Shown piece after piece: positions 8,361 to 15,872 of a stretch of DNA of 29,192 nucleotides. Within the stretch, counting starts at the first letter, position 1; each line of letters opens with the position of its first letter. The DNA is from Ruminococcaceae bacterium UBA5413 (GTDB lineage Bacteria > Bacillota > Clostridia > Oscillospirales > Acutalibacteraceae), in NCBI GenBank assembly GCA_002409585.1, contig DHNP01000031.1, positions 1-29,192 on the forward strand. Reading direction: 5' to 3'. The translations under genes and the position numbers were made by a program. The notes under the pieces were generated by a model that was not told the origin of the DNA, searched no databases, and saw nothing but the letters and a program-made list of their open reading frames with translations.

Positions 8361-8494
8361 ATATGAAAATACAAAAATGCCTTGGTGAAGGTTATAGCCC
8401 ACATAGTAACATGACGTGTACCGACAATACCGGCGTTTTGCAAAGTGGGATATACTGGTAAAAGCTTTCACGAGGCATTTTTGTTTTCATATAT
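8361..8494. repeat. Long inverted repeat or structured RNA upstream of the chemoreceptor gene
   Basis: Left arm 8361-8391 and right arm 8465-8494 are near-perfect inverted copies. Matching blocks are ATATGAAAA, CAAAAATGCCT and GTGAA, broken only by one or two bases. Inside them TATA-G-CCCAC (8393-8402) pairs with GTGGG-A-TATA (8445-8454), and a short CCG/CGG pair lies within. The whole could fold into one rod of about 130 nt on either strand. It starts about 48 nt upstream of the chemoreceptor ATG. I could not match it to any riboswitch consensus I know, including c-di-GMP classes I and II. Confidence 0.7.
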
Positions 8495-8521
8495 ATATTA
8501 ATGTTATAACGTGCGTTTACT

Positions 8522-8551
8522 TAAAAGAGGCACTGCCGCTTAAGGCAGCGC
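8522..8551 (-). terminator. Rho-independent terminator of the fucose operon
   Basis: On the minus strand GCGCTGCC (8544-8551) pairs with GGCAGTGC (8530-8537), with one G-U pair, around a 6-nt loop. CTCTTTTAA follows. It begins about 18 nt after the aldo/keto reductase stop. Confidence 0.7.
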
Positions 8552-8568
8552 GGGCGGGCGCTTTCCGG

Positions 8569-9582
8569 TTATTTTGTTATCGTCCCGTCCTCGTCCCACA
8601 GGTCGTGCCAGCTTGAGGCGCCGGGCCAAAGGAAGACCTGCCCCTTTATAAGGCGGCAGTTTTTATCCGCCGCTTTAATCTTAGCCATTTCTTCTTTTGT
8701 AAGCGGGTCCTCGGTTACGCACCTGAGGTTGCTTAAGTATTTGCTTTCATGCACAGAAAAAGGAATAGGTATCTGCCCATTCTGTACGGCCCACTTTAAA
8801 CATATGACAGCCGGGTGTACGTTGTGGGCTTTCGCGGCTTCGGCGACTTCTAGCATTTCGATATCCGCCGTATCCTCCGCCGTCTTGTCGCGGTCGGGGC
8901 GCTTGGGGCTGCCGATGGGGCAAAAGCCCACTGGCTGTATTCCGTTTTCCGAAACATAATTAAACAGTTCCGGCTGCTGGAAAGCCGGATGCAGCTCCAT
9001 CTCAACCATTGCGGGGCGAATCCTGCACAGTGGCAGCACCGCCTTTAGCTTAGGCACAGTCATGTTTGACATGCCAAGGTAGCGCACAAGCCCCATGTCG
9101 TGCAGCCTTTCCATCTGGCGCCACGCGCCCATAAACTCTTCGGCGCTGAAAGGCCGCGAGTCGGGGTTGCGTGAGTCGCCGGAGCATCCGGGCGCATGGT
9201 AATTAGGGAAAGGCCAGTGTACAAAGTAAGCATCAAGGTAATCAAGCTGCAGGTCGCGCAGCGACTGCGCACATGAAAGTATGACGTCGCCTTTTGCGTG
9301 GCGGTCGTTCCATACTTTGCTTATGATAAACAAATCGCCGCGTTTGGCAAAGCCGTTTTCAAGCGCCTGCGAAAACACGCGCCCTATAAGCTCTTCATTC
9401 TGATAAACCGAAGCGCAGTCAAACAGGCGGTAGCCGCACTTTACGGCGCCGTAAACCGCGTCGGATACCTCCTTTGCGGTATATCTGTCAGACCCGAAAG
9501 TACCCATGCCTATGCAGGGAATCTTTTCGCCGCCGGGCAGCGTGCGTTTCGGAACTTTTTGCGGATCGATAAACTCTGCCAT
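8569..9582 (-). CDS. Aldo/keto reductase, last gene of the fucose operon
   Basis: This NAD(P)H-dependent cytosolic reductase interconverts aldehydes or ketones and alcohols. The 337-aa TIM-barrel protein has the catalytic tetrad Asp55, Tyr60, Lys89 and His122 (contexts LFDCASVYQNEE, IISKVWND, YFVHWP), plus the LGMSN motif and a C-terminal cofactor-binding IPIPFSVHESKYLSN segment. AAGGAG precedes the ATG. It lies 57 bp after the PfkB kinase and is closed by a terminator. In a fucose or rhamnose pathway the natural job would be reduction of L-lactaldehyde (or glycolaldehyde) to the diol, replacing the iron-dependent FucO, which is not here. That role is inferred from context. Oxidation or reduction of a free sugar is the alternative. 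Confidence 0.9.
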   Translation of the reverse strand: MAEFIDPQKVPKRTLPGGEKIPCIGMGTFGSDRYTAKEVSDAVYGAVKCGYRLFDCASVYQNEELIGRVFSQALENGFAKRGDLFIISKVWNDRHAKGDVILSCAQSLRDLQLDYLDAYFVHWPFPNYHAPGCSGDSRNPDSRPFSAEEFMGAWRQMERLHDMGLVRYLGMSNMTVPKLKAVLPLCRIRPAMVEMELHPAFQQPELFNYVSENGIQPVGFCPIGSPKRPDRDKTAEDTADIEMLEVAEAAKAHNVHPAVICLKWAVQNGQIPIPFSVHESKYLSNLRCVTEDPLTKEEMAKIKAADKNCRLIKGQVFLWPGASSWHDLWDEDGTITK

Positions 9583-9639
9583 TTAACATCTCTCCTTTAA
9601 GACGGAAACAAAGGGCGGACTTCAGCGTACATCCGGCAC

Positions 9640-10584
9640 TTACACGGTTCCGCCCGTAAGCCGTTCTACTTTTACCATGTTAAGCAGATTGTTTAAATCT
9701 TCTTTGCGGAAAAAACCTGTTTTCGCGGTAAGGGCGTTTGCCGTTGAAACGGCAACGGCAAAGCGTATCGCTTCTTCAGCGACCTTATGCCGCGCCATGC
9801 TGACGGCAAAGCCCGCCACCATGCTGTCGCCGCATCCGACTGTATTTACTACGGGAATGTCAGGGGTTATGCCGCGGAAAACACCTTCCGCGCAGTTTAC
9901 GAGGACGCCGTCACGGCCGAGCGAAACGGCGACAGCGCCTGCGCCCATGCGCCGCAGGGCGTCTGACGCGCCGGCAAGTTCATTTAGCGAAGCGGGCTTT
10001 CTCCCCATAAGCTGGCATATCTCGTCTTTGTTAGGTTTAATAAGCGCCGGCCCGCACGGTATGGCCAGCCTTAACGCTTCGCCGCTTGAGTCAAGTATGA
10101 CCGGTTTGCCTTGCTCTTTGGCTTTTTTTATCATCGTCCCGTAAAAATCCGGCGGCACCCCTTTGGGCATGCTTCCGGAAATTGTAACGATGTCGGCGCT
10201 TGGCAGCAGTGCGGCGTAGGCGCGCAGAAAAGCCTCGGTTTCATCTTCCGCCACCGGCTGCCCCGGCTCGAGGAATTCCGTGCTGCGGTTGGTTTGGCGG
10301 TCGCGCACGTTGACGCAGCAGCGTGTTTCTGACTTAACGCGCGTAAAATGCTTTTCAATATTTTCTTCATTTATAAGGCTCTCAAACAGTTCGCCGTTGT
10401 GCCCGCCTACGAACCCCATCGCGGCTACGCGCTCGCCTGCTATGGATGCGGCCCGTGCGACGTTCATCCCTTTGCCGCCCGCCGTGTTGCAGACCTCGCC
10501 GACGCGCATCACTTCAAAAGGCTTAAGGCTGCCGACGAAATAAAGCTTATCCACCGATGCATTAAGCGTAACGGAAATTATCAT
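9640..10584 (-). CDS. PfkB-family kinase (1-phosphofructokinase / tagatose-6-phosphate kinase type)
   Basis: This ribokinase-fold enzyme phosphorylates a ketose phosphate to a ketose bisphosphate. The 314-aa protein shows the LacC/FruK pattern: MIISVTLNASVDK at the start, AGGKGMNVARA (35-45), SGSMPKGV (136-143), KPNKDE (183-188) and the catalytic NTVGCGDSMVAGF (247-259) with Asp253. GAGGGA precedes the ATG, 14 nt after the dehydrogenase stop. With the class II aldolase four genes upstream it would turn tagatose-6-phosphate, or a related ketohexose monophosphate, into dihydroxyacetone phosphate and an aldose phosphate. FruK and LacC cannot be told apart by eye, but the GatD-like neighbour favours the tagatose side. 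Confidence 0.9.
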   Translation of the reverse strand: MIISVTLNASVDKLYFVGSLKPFEVMRVGEVCNTAGGKGMNVARAASIAGERVAAMGFVGGHNGELFESLINEENIEKHFTRVKSETRCCVNVRDRQTNRSTEFLEPGQPVAEDETEAFLRAYAALLPSADIVTISGSMPKGVPPDFYGTMIKKAKEQGKPVILDSSGEALRLAIPCGPALIKPNKDEICQLMGRKPASLNELAGASDALRRMGAGAVAVSLGRDGVLVNCAEGVFRGITPDIPVVNTVGCGDSMVAGFAVSMARHKVAEEAIRFAVAVSTANALTAKTGFFRKEDLNNLLNMVKVERLTGGTV

Positions 10585-10598
10585 TGTTAAATTCCCTC

Positions 10599-11645
10599 TT
10601 AACTATTTACAAGCATGATTTTCCCATGCACGTTTTCAGGATGGTGGAAGCAGCTGAACGCTTCGGCGGCTTCAGACATGGCGTACTTCCGGAAAATAAA
10701 CCCAGGGTCAAACTTGAGCTGCCCCGTAGCGAAATAATGCGCCGTCAGCTCCCACTCCCTGCCGGGGAACGGGGCCGAGTAGCTCATCCAGCTGCCGGTA
10801 AGTGTAAACTCCTTGCGGTTCATGTTTTCCCATTCGGGCGGTGTAAACGAAAGGGGGGCGTGCGGCGTGCCTATGCAGCAGATATGCGATTTGTTTCCGG
10901 CGATTTTGTACGCCGTATGTACTGTAGCGGGGTTGCCCGCGGCTTCAAATACATACTTAAAGCCTTTGCCGTCGGTTATTTCCGCCACCTTTTTTTCAAA
11001 GCCTGGTTCTTTTGTGTTTATGACGGCATCCGCCCCCATGCGTTTTGCAAGTGAAAGGCGGCCGTCGTCAATGTCAAGTGCCACGAGCGTTTTAGCGCCG
11101 AAAATCTTCGCCCACTGCAGAGTGAAAATGCCAATCGTGCCGCAGCCTATGACAGCGGCACATTCGCCGCCGCTGTAGCCGTTGCAGAAAAGGCCGTGCA
11201 GCGCTACCGTCGAAGGCTCAAACATGGCCGCCTGCTCATAAGGTATGCTGCCGCTGTACTTTACCGCGTTAACCTCAGGCAGTACGACGTAGTCGGCAAA
11301 GCCGCCCTGCTGGCGGCTGCCTATAAATCCGTAATGGCTGCACAGCGAAAAATTGCCGTTCTGGCAGTCGGCGCATTTCATACACGGGAGAAGCGGGGCA
11401 GCCGACACAACGTCGCCTTCTTTAATGCCCTTTACGCCTTCTCCGACTTCAACTACGTCGCCGGCAAACTCATGCCCAAGTACAATAGGGTAGTAGTGCG
11501 CGCCGTTGTAAAGCACGCGCGGCACGTCGCTGCCGCAAATGCCGGCTGCCCTGACGCGGACTTTTACCGTGCCGGGCTTTGTTTCAGGCGTTTCATAGTC
11601 GGTGTACCTTATATCTTCATTCGCGTATAATACCGCTGCTTTCAT
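10599..11645 (-). CDS. Zinc-dependent alcohol dehydrogenase, GatD (galactitol-1-phosphate 5-dehydrogenase) type
   Basis: This medium-chain zinc dehydrogenase is of the polyol family. The 348-aa protein has catalytic-zinc residues Cys37, His58 and Glu59 (contexts AGICGSDVP, LGHEFAGDVVEVG). A structural-zinc cluster Cys88, Cys91, Cys94, Cys102 and the Rossmann motif VIGCGTIGIF (165-174) follow. The sequence resembles GatD, which oxidises galactitol-1-phosphate to tagatose-6-phosphate. The open frame runs back to 11747, but the ATG at 11645 has GGAGG 8 nt upstream and gives the normal MKAAVLY start. The gene overlaps the 3' end of the second FGGY kinase by 29 bp, so the two are translationally linked. 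The exact substrate (polyol or polyol phosphate) is inferred. Confidence 0.9.
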   Translation of the reverse strand: MKAAVLYANEDIRYTDYETPETKPGTVKVRVRAAGICGSDVPRVLYNGAHYYPIVLGHEFAGDVVEVGEGVKGIKEGDVVSAAPLLPCMKCADCQNGNFSLCSHYGFIGSRQQGGFADYVVLPEVNAVKYSGSIPYEQAAMFEPSTVALHGLFCNGYSGGECAAVIGCGTIGIFTLQWAKIFGAKTLVALDIDDGRLSLAKRMGADAVINTKEPGFEKKVAEITDGKGFKYVFEAAGNPATVHTAYKIAGNKSHICCIGTPHAPLSFTPPEWENMNRKEFTLTGSWMSYSAPFPGREWELTAHYFATGQLKFDPGFIFRKYAMSEAAEAFSCFHHPENVHGKIMLVNS

Positions 11646-13158
11646 TTGCTTTTCCTCCATGCATGATATTTTTGAGCGCTTCGTACAGTTCCCGGTAAAC
11701 GGCATACCCGGCTTCGTAAACGGATGCGTTCTTAACGTCCGGCTCATAGCGGCGCTTAACTTTAACTGTTTTGCCTACGGCATCTTCAAAGCCCGCGTAC
11801 ACGCCGGTGCCGACGCCCGCGAGTATGGCCGCGCCGAGGGCTGTGGCCGTGTCGGACGAACAGACTTCAATGCTTTTTCCGGTTATGTCGGCTTTAATCT
11901 GCATCCACAGGCGGCTGTTGGCAGCCCCGCCCATAGCGCGTAAAACGTCTATGTGCGCGCCGCCGGCCTGCGCAGCCTCTATGTTGTGCCTTACGGAGTA
12001 AGCAACGCCTTCCATTACGGCGCGCGCAAAATGGGCGCGCGTTTTGGCAAAGTCTATGCCATAAAAAACCCCTTTGGCCCTGCTGTCCCATATTGGGCTG
12101 CGTTCACCTGCGAGGTACGGCAGAAATACCAGCCCGCCGCTGCCCGGCGGGACAGTTTCCGCTGCCCTGTCCATTTCAAACAGCGTCGATGTTCCCGCTT
12201 CTTTCGCTTTAAAAGATTCCTGCGCGCAAAATTCACCCGAAAACCAGTTTACGGCCCCGCCGCCGGCAACTGTGCCGCCCTGCAGCAGCCACAGCCCCGG
12301 TACGACATGGGGGCTTAGGATTAACCGCCTGTTTGCACGGCATGTGTCCGCGCATATGCTCATGCCGCCGGCCTGGCCGCCCTGCTCCTGCGTTTCGCCG
12401 GGGTGTATGGCTCCGACACCGAGCGTCGCGCACGCGGCGTCAAGCCCTCCGGCAACCACAGGAGTGCCGCGCAACAGGCCTGTCTGCTTCGCGGCTTCCT
12501 TTGTTACGTTCCCTATTACCTTATGGCACGGCACAATGTCAGGCAGTAACGACGTTGAAAGCCCGGCCCCCGTGCAGAGCCCAGGCTCCCACCGCCCGTT
12601 TGCCATGCTGTAGCAGGCCCAGCCGTACCCCTGGCTTACGTCCTGCGACGGTACCCCCGTAAGGCGCATGGCGATAAAACCGTTTGACTGAAGTATCTTG
12701 TAAGTATGCTTGTACACATCGGGCATGAATTCCTTGTACCAAAGTACTTTAGGCATCGTATACGACGGTCGGAGCAAATTTCCGCTTACGCGGAACATTT
12801 CGGCGCCTATTGGCCTTTTGTTCAGTTCATCGCATATACTTTGGGCACGGGTGTCAGTCCATATAGGGGTGTTGCACAAAACCGCGCCGCGCCTGTCTGC
12901 CGCGACGGCACTCCAGCTTTGTCCATCGACGCCTACGCCGGCTATGGCGGCGGGGCTGACGCCTTTTTCAAACAGCGTATGCAGCGCCCCGCACACTGCC
13001 TGCCACCATATGTCGGGGTCTTGTTCTTCCCAGCCGGCGTGCGGGCGCAGTACGCCGTAGTTTTCGCTTGCCTGTGCTTTGACCGTGCCGTCCGTACGGA
13101 ACGCAACGGCCTTGCACGAGGAAGTGCCTATGTCAATACCTAAAAGTGTAGTTTCCAT
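11617..13158 (-). CDS. FGGY-family carbohydrate kinase, xylulokinase-like (second kinase of the locus)
   Basis: This ATP-dependent cytosolic kinase acts on a ketose or polyol. The 513-aa protein has the FGGY N-terminus LLGIDIGTSSCKAVAF (5-20), the VGVDGQSW motif (76-83), catalytic-base region VAGGLDAACATLGVGA (Asp240) and the C-terminal FGGY signature around GVAYSVRHNIEAAQ and RAMGGAANSRLWMQIKAD. It resembles XylB more than FucK or RhaB. I chose the ATG at 13158 because GGGGG lies upstream and the protein then begins at METTLLGID; the frame itself runs back to 13191. It sits 14 nt after the aldolase and overlaps the dehydrogenase. The operon already has a rhamnulokinase-like enzyme, so this one probably serves a second substrate such as a hexitol or ketohexose. 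Confidence 0.9.
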   Translation of the reverse strand: METTLLGIDIGTSSCKAVAFRTDGTVKAQASENYGVLRPHAGWEEQDPDIWWQAVCGALHTLFEKGVSPAAIAGVGVDGQSWSAVAADRRGAVLCNTPIWTDTRAQSICDELNKRPIGAEMFRVSGNLLRPSYTMPKVLWYKEFMPDVYKHTYKILQSNGFIAMRLTGVPSQDVSQGYGWACYSMANGRWEPGLCTGAGLSTSLLPDIVPCHKVIGNVTKEAAKQTGLLRGTPVVAGGLDAACATLGVGAIHPGETQEQGGQAGGMSICADTCRANRRLILSPHVVPGLWLLQGGTVAGGGAVNWFSGEFCAQESFKAKEAGTSTLFEMDRAAETVPPGSGGLVFLPYLAGERSPIWDSRAKGVFYGIDFAKTRAHFARAVMEGVAYSVRHNIEAAQAGGAHIDVLRAMGGAANSRLWMQIKADITGKSIEVCSSDTATALGAAILAGVGTGVYAGFEDAVGKTVKVKRRYEPDVKNASVYEAGYAVYRELYEALKNIMHGGKANESSGIIRE

Positions 13159-13172
13159 ATGTGCCCCCAAAA

Positions 13173-14021
13173 TTACGCCCTGCCGCAGCATCCGCAGACG
13201 CGCATGCGGTTTTTAACCTGTTCCTCTACGCGCGAGCGTCCGACACTGCCGTAAGCCTTGGGGTCGAAAGCGCCGGATTTCTCTTTAAGCAGCTCTTTTA
13301 CCCCATCGGTGTACGCGATGCGCAGCTCGGTGGCAAAATTAACCTTGCATATGCCGCGCTCTATACATTCGCGTATCGCTTCATCCGAAAGGCCCGAAGC
13401 CCCGTGCAGAACCATTGGGACTGTAAGCATGCTTTTAAGCTCGCCTATAAGCGGCGTGTTAAGAACCGGGGTCGTTTTGTAGACCCCGTGCGCCGTGCCG
13501 ACGCCTACGGCCATGCTTGAGAGGCCGGCTTCTTTTTCAAAGCGCACCGCTTCGGCGGGAATGGTGTAGCCTGTGCCGCTGTCCTGCGTGTCGTCCTCTT
13601 TGCCTCCGACGCGCCCTATCTCACCCTCTACGGGGACTCCCGCGGGTGCGCATAGTTCAACGACTTTCCGTGTAAGCGCTATATTTTCAGTAAGGGCAAG
13701 CTTGCTGCCGTCTATCATAATGCTTGTGTACCCAGCCCTCAGCGCGCGCACGCACAGTTCAAAGCTGCTGCCATGGTCTAAGTGGAGCGCTACGGGTACT
13801 TTCGCGTTTTTAGCCAAAGCGCTCACGTTTGCATAGTATAACTCCGGTGAAGCGTACTTAAGGGTTCCAGGTGTCGTCTGCACAATGACAGGGGCATTTA
13901 AATCCTCTGCGGCCGCAATTACAGCCTGGGCCATTTCCATATTTTCTACATTGAAAGCGCCTACGGCATATTTGCCTTTTTGAGCCTTGCACAGCATTTC
14001 CTTCGATGTTACCAACGGCAT
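13173..14021 (-). CDS. Class II ketose-bisphosphate aldolase (KbaY/GatY/FbaA family)
   Basis: This zinc-dependent aldolase makes dihydroxyacetone phosphate plus an aldehyde. The 282-aa TIM-barrel protein has ALHLDHGSSFE (78-88) with catalytic Asp82 and zinc ligand His83, VEGEIGRVGG (131-140), zinc ligands His178 (GVGTAHGVYK) and His206 (VLHGASGLSDE), and the phosphate-binding KVNFATELR. Size and motifs match tagatose/fructose-1,6-bisphosphate aldolases. It is not a FucA/RhaD-type aldolase, which belongs to another fold, yet it lies directly after L-fucose isomerase. It may cleave a bisphosphate made by the PfkB kinase, or a deoxyketose-1-phosphate from the fucose branch. The ending CGCCGRA is cysteine-rich and unusual. 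Confidence 0.92.
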   Translation of the reverse strand: MPLVTSKEMLCKAQKGKYAVGAFNVENMEMAQAVIAAAEDLNAPVIVQTTPGTLKYASPELYYANVSALAKNAKVPVALHLDHGSSFELCVRALRAGYTSIMIDGSKLALTENIALTRKVVELCAPAGVPVEGEIGRVGGKEDDTQDSGTGYTIPAEAVRFEKEAGLSSMAVGVGTAHGVYKTTPVLNTPLIGELKSMLTVPMVLHGASGLSDEAIRECIERGICKVNFATELRIAYTDGVKELLKEKSGAFDPKAYGSVGRSRVEEQVKNRMRVCGCCGRA

Positions 14022-14082
14022 TTAAATACACCTATCCTTTATAAATATTCGTGCAGCGTTTGTTGTTCCGTTAAATTATATT

Positions 14083-15867
14083 TCAGCCGTACAAAGGCCC
14101 GTAATGCCTGCATGCCGCATAATCGGCCGCCTGCAGGTCCTGCGTACCGAACGAGGCCCATGAGTGTGGACGGTAAACCTTTTCCTGCGGGACGTTATGC
14201 ATTGTTATCGGGATCCTGAGCATGGAAGCAAGCGTAATAAGGTCGGCGCCTACATGGCCGTAAACGGTCGCACCGTGGTTTGCGCCCCAGTTGGCCATGA
14301 CGCTGTACACGTCTTTAAAAGCGCCCGTGCCGGTAAGCCTTGGGGCAAACCAAACGGTAGGCCACGTCGGGTCAGTGCGCTTGTCTATTGCGTTATGTAT
14401 CTTGTCAGGCAGGTTTACGGTCCAGCCTTCGGCAAGCTGCAGCACAGGGCCGACACCGTCAACTATATTGAAGCGTATCATTGTGATAGGCATTTCGCTC
14501 CTGCAGCGGAAATGGCTCGAGAACCCGCCGCCGCGGAAATACTCGTAGTTTGCGCGGCACCAGTCGGTCGCGCCCATGCACGCGTTGATATCCTCTTTTG
14601 TCATTTCCCAGAAAGGCTTCATGCACGGCTCGCCGTTTTTGTTTTTGCACATGCCGGTTTCATCAAGCGCTGTTGCGCCGGAGTTGAGCAGGTGTATAAA
14701 CCCGCCGGCCGCTTTGCCGGTCGGCCTTACGCCGGTAACGCGCTCGCATGAGTCCGGGCTCCAGTATGAACGCACGTCGTGGAAGCCGGGCGCGGTGTTT
14801 GAAACCATGGTGCCGAGCAGCATGGCGATGGCGTTGCATGTGTCGTTTTCCGTTGCGAACGGGGTAGGCTGTTTTGCGCCGTTCCAGTCAAATGAAGAAG
14901 CCATTATAGCTTCGGAGAAGTCCGCGTTAGGCAGCCAGTCTGTCCACATGCGCTGCCCCTGGAAACCGCCGACTACTGCGTTGCGGCCGAGGGATTCCTC
15001 GTGCCAGCCCATTTCGGCGAGCTTCGGGTTGCCGAAAAGTATGTCGCGCATGACTATGGTCATCTTTGTAATGAATTCCCAGTCTTTGTCCGGCGGGATA
15101 ACCTTTGATTTGCGTATAATCTCCGGGAAGTTTTTGCCTGCGTTGCAGTCAAAGCCTTCGCGGCAGTTAGCCTTTACCCATTTGAAGGCGCGGTCAAATT
15201 CGTCGTGGTCGTAGATTTCGAGCTTTATGCGGCGCAGTATCTCGGTCATGTCAACCCACTCCGCGCGCAGCCCGAGGTATTTTTGGAAAACGTCCGCGTT
15301 GCAGAAACTGCCGCCTATGCCCATAGGTACGCCGCCGAGGTTGACATAAGCCTTGTTCTTCATCCATCCGGCCGCAACCGCGCAGCGCGCAAAGCGGAGG
15401 ATTTTTTCAGATACATCGTCAGGGATGCTTGAGTCGGACGCATCCTGCACGTCATGTCCGTAAATGCTGAAAGCCGGCAGGCCGCGCTGTGCGTGCGCCG
15501 CCATAACGGCGGCAAGGTACACGGCGCCGGGGCGTTCCGTTCCGTTAAAGCCCCAGACTGCCTTTATGGTCGAGGGATCCATGTCAAAAGTTTCAGTGCC
15601 GTAGCACCAGCACGGCGTTACGGAAAGTGTCGCGACTACGTTTTCTTTTGAGAACTGGTCGGCACAAGCGGCGGCCTCGGCTCCTCCGCCTATGGTAGTG
15701 TTGGAAATCACGCACTGTACGGGCGTGCCGTCCGGATACCTTAACGAACCGGAAATCAACTTTGCGGCGCTTGTAGCCATCCCCATGGTCTGGCTTTCAA
15801 GGCTTTCGCGTACGCCGCCCCACCTGCCGTCAATAATCGGTCTTATGCCTATTTTTGGATACAGCAT
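14083..15867 (-). CDS. fucI: L-fucose isomerase
   Basis: This manganese-dependent cytosolic isomerase converts L-fucose to L-fuculose and commonly also D-arabinose to D-ribulose. The 594-aa length and many blocks match Escherichia coli FucI as I recall it: PKIGIRPIIDGRWGGVRESL, VTPCWCYGTETFDMDP, WGFNGTERPGAVYLAA, FSIYGHDVQDASD and NWGANHGATVYGHVGAD. Metal ligands fall in EESLGRN (Glu), SSFDWNG (Asp) and the ANHGA His. The frame opens at a GTG (15876), but AAGGAG, lying inside the end of the preceding kinase gene, is placed to serve the ATG at 15867. The kinase stop and this start are 6 nt apart, so translation is coupled. This is the best substrate marker of the locus. Confidence 0.97.
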   Translation of the reverse strand: MLYPKIGIRPIIDGRWGGVRESLESQTMGMATSAAKLISGSLRYPDGTPVQCVISNTTIGGGAEAAACADQFSKENVVATLSVTPCWCYGTETFDMDPSTIKAVWGFNGTERPGAVYLAAVMAAHAQRGLPAFSIYGHDVQDASDSSIPDDVSEKILRFARCAVAAGWMKNKAYVNLGGVPMGIGGSFCNADVFQKYLGLRAEWVDMTEILRRIKLEIYDHDEFDRAFKWVKANCREGFDCNAGKNFPEIIRKSKVIPPDKDWEFITKMTIVMRDILFGNPKLAEMGWHEESLGRNAVVGGFQGQRMWTDWLPNADFSEAIMASSFDWNGAKQPTPFATENDTCNAIAMLLGTMVSNTAPGFHDVRSYWSPDSCERVTGVRPTGKAAGGFIHLLNSGATALDETGMCKNKNGEPCMKPFWEMTKEDINACMGATDWCRANYEYFRGGGFSSHFRCRSEMPITMIRFNIVDGVGPVLQLAEGWTVNLPDKIHNAIDKRTDPTWPTVWFAPRLTGTGAFKDVYSVMANWGANHGATVYGHVGADLITLASMLRIPITMHNVPQEKVYRPHSWASFGTQDLQAADYAACRHYGPLYG

Positions 15868-15872
15868 ATATG

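Noticed and set aside
8361..8494. c-di-GMP riboswitch before the chemoreceptor
   Set aside because: Position is right, but the conserved class I and class II core sequences are missing. I kept it as an unknown structured element.
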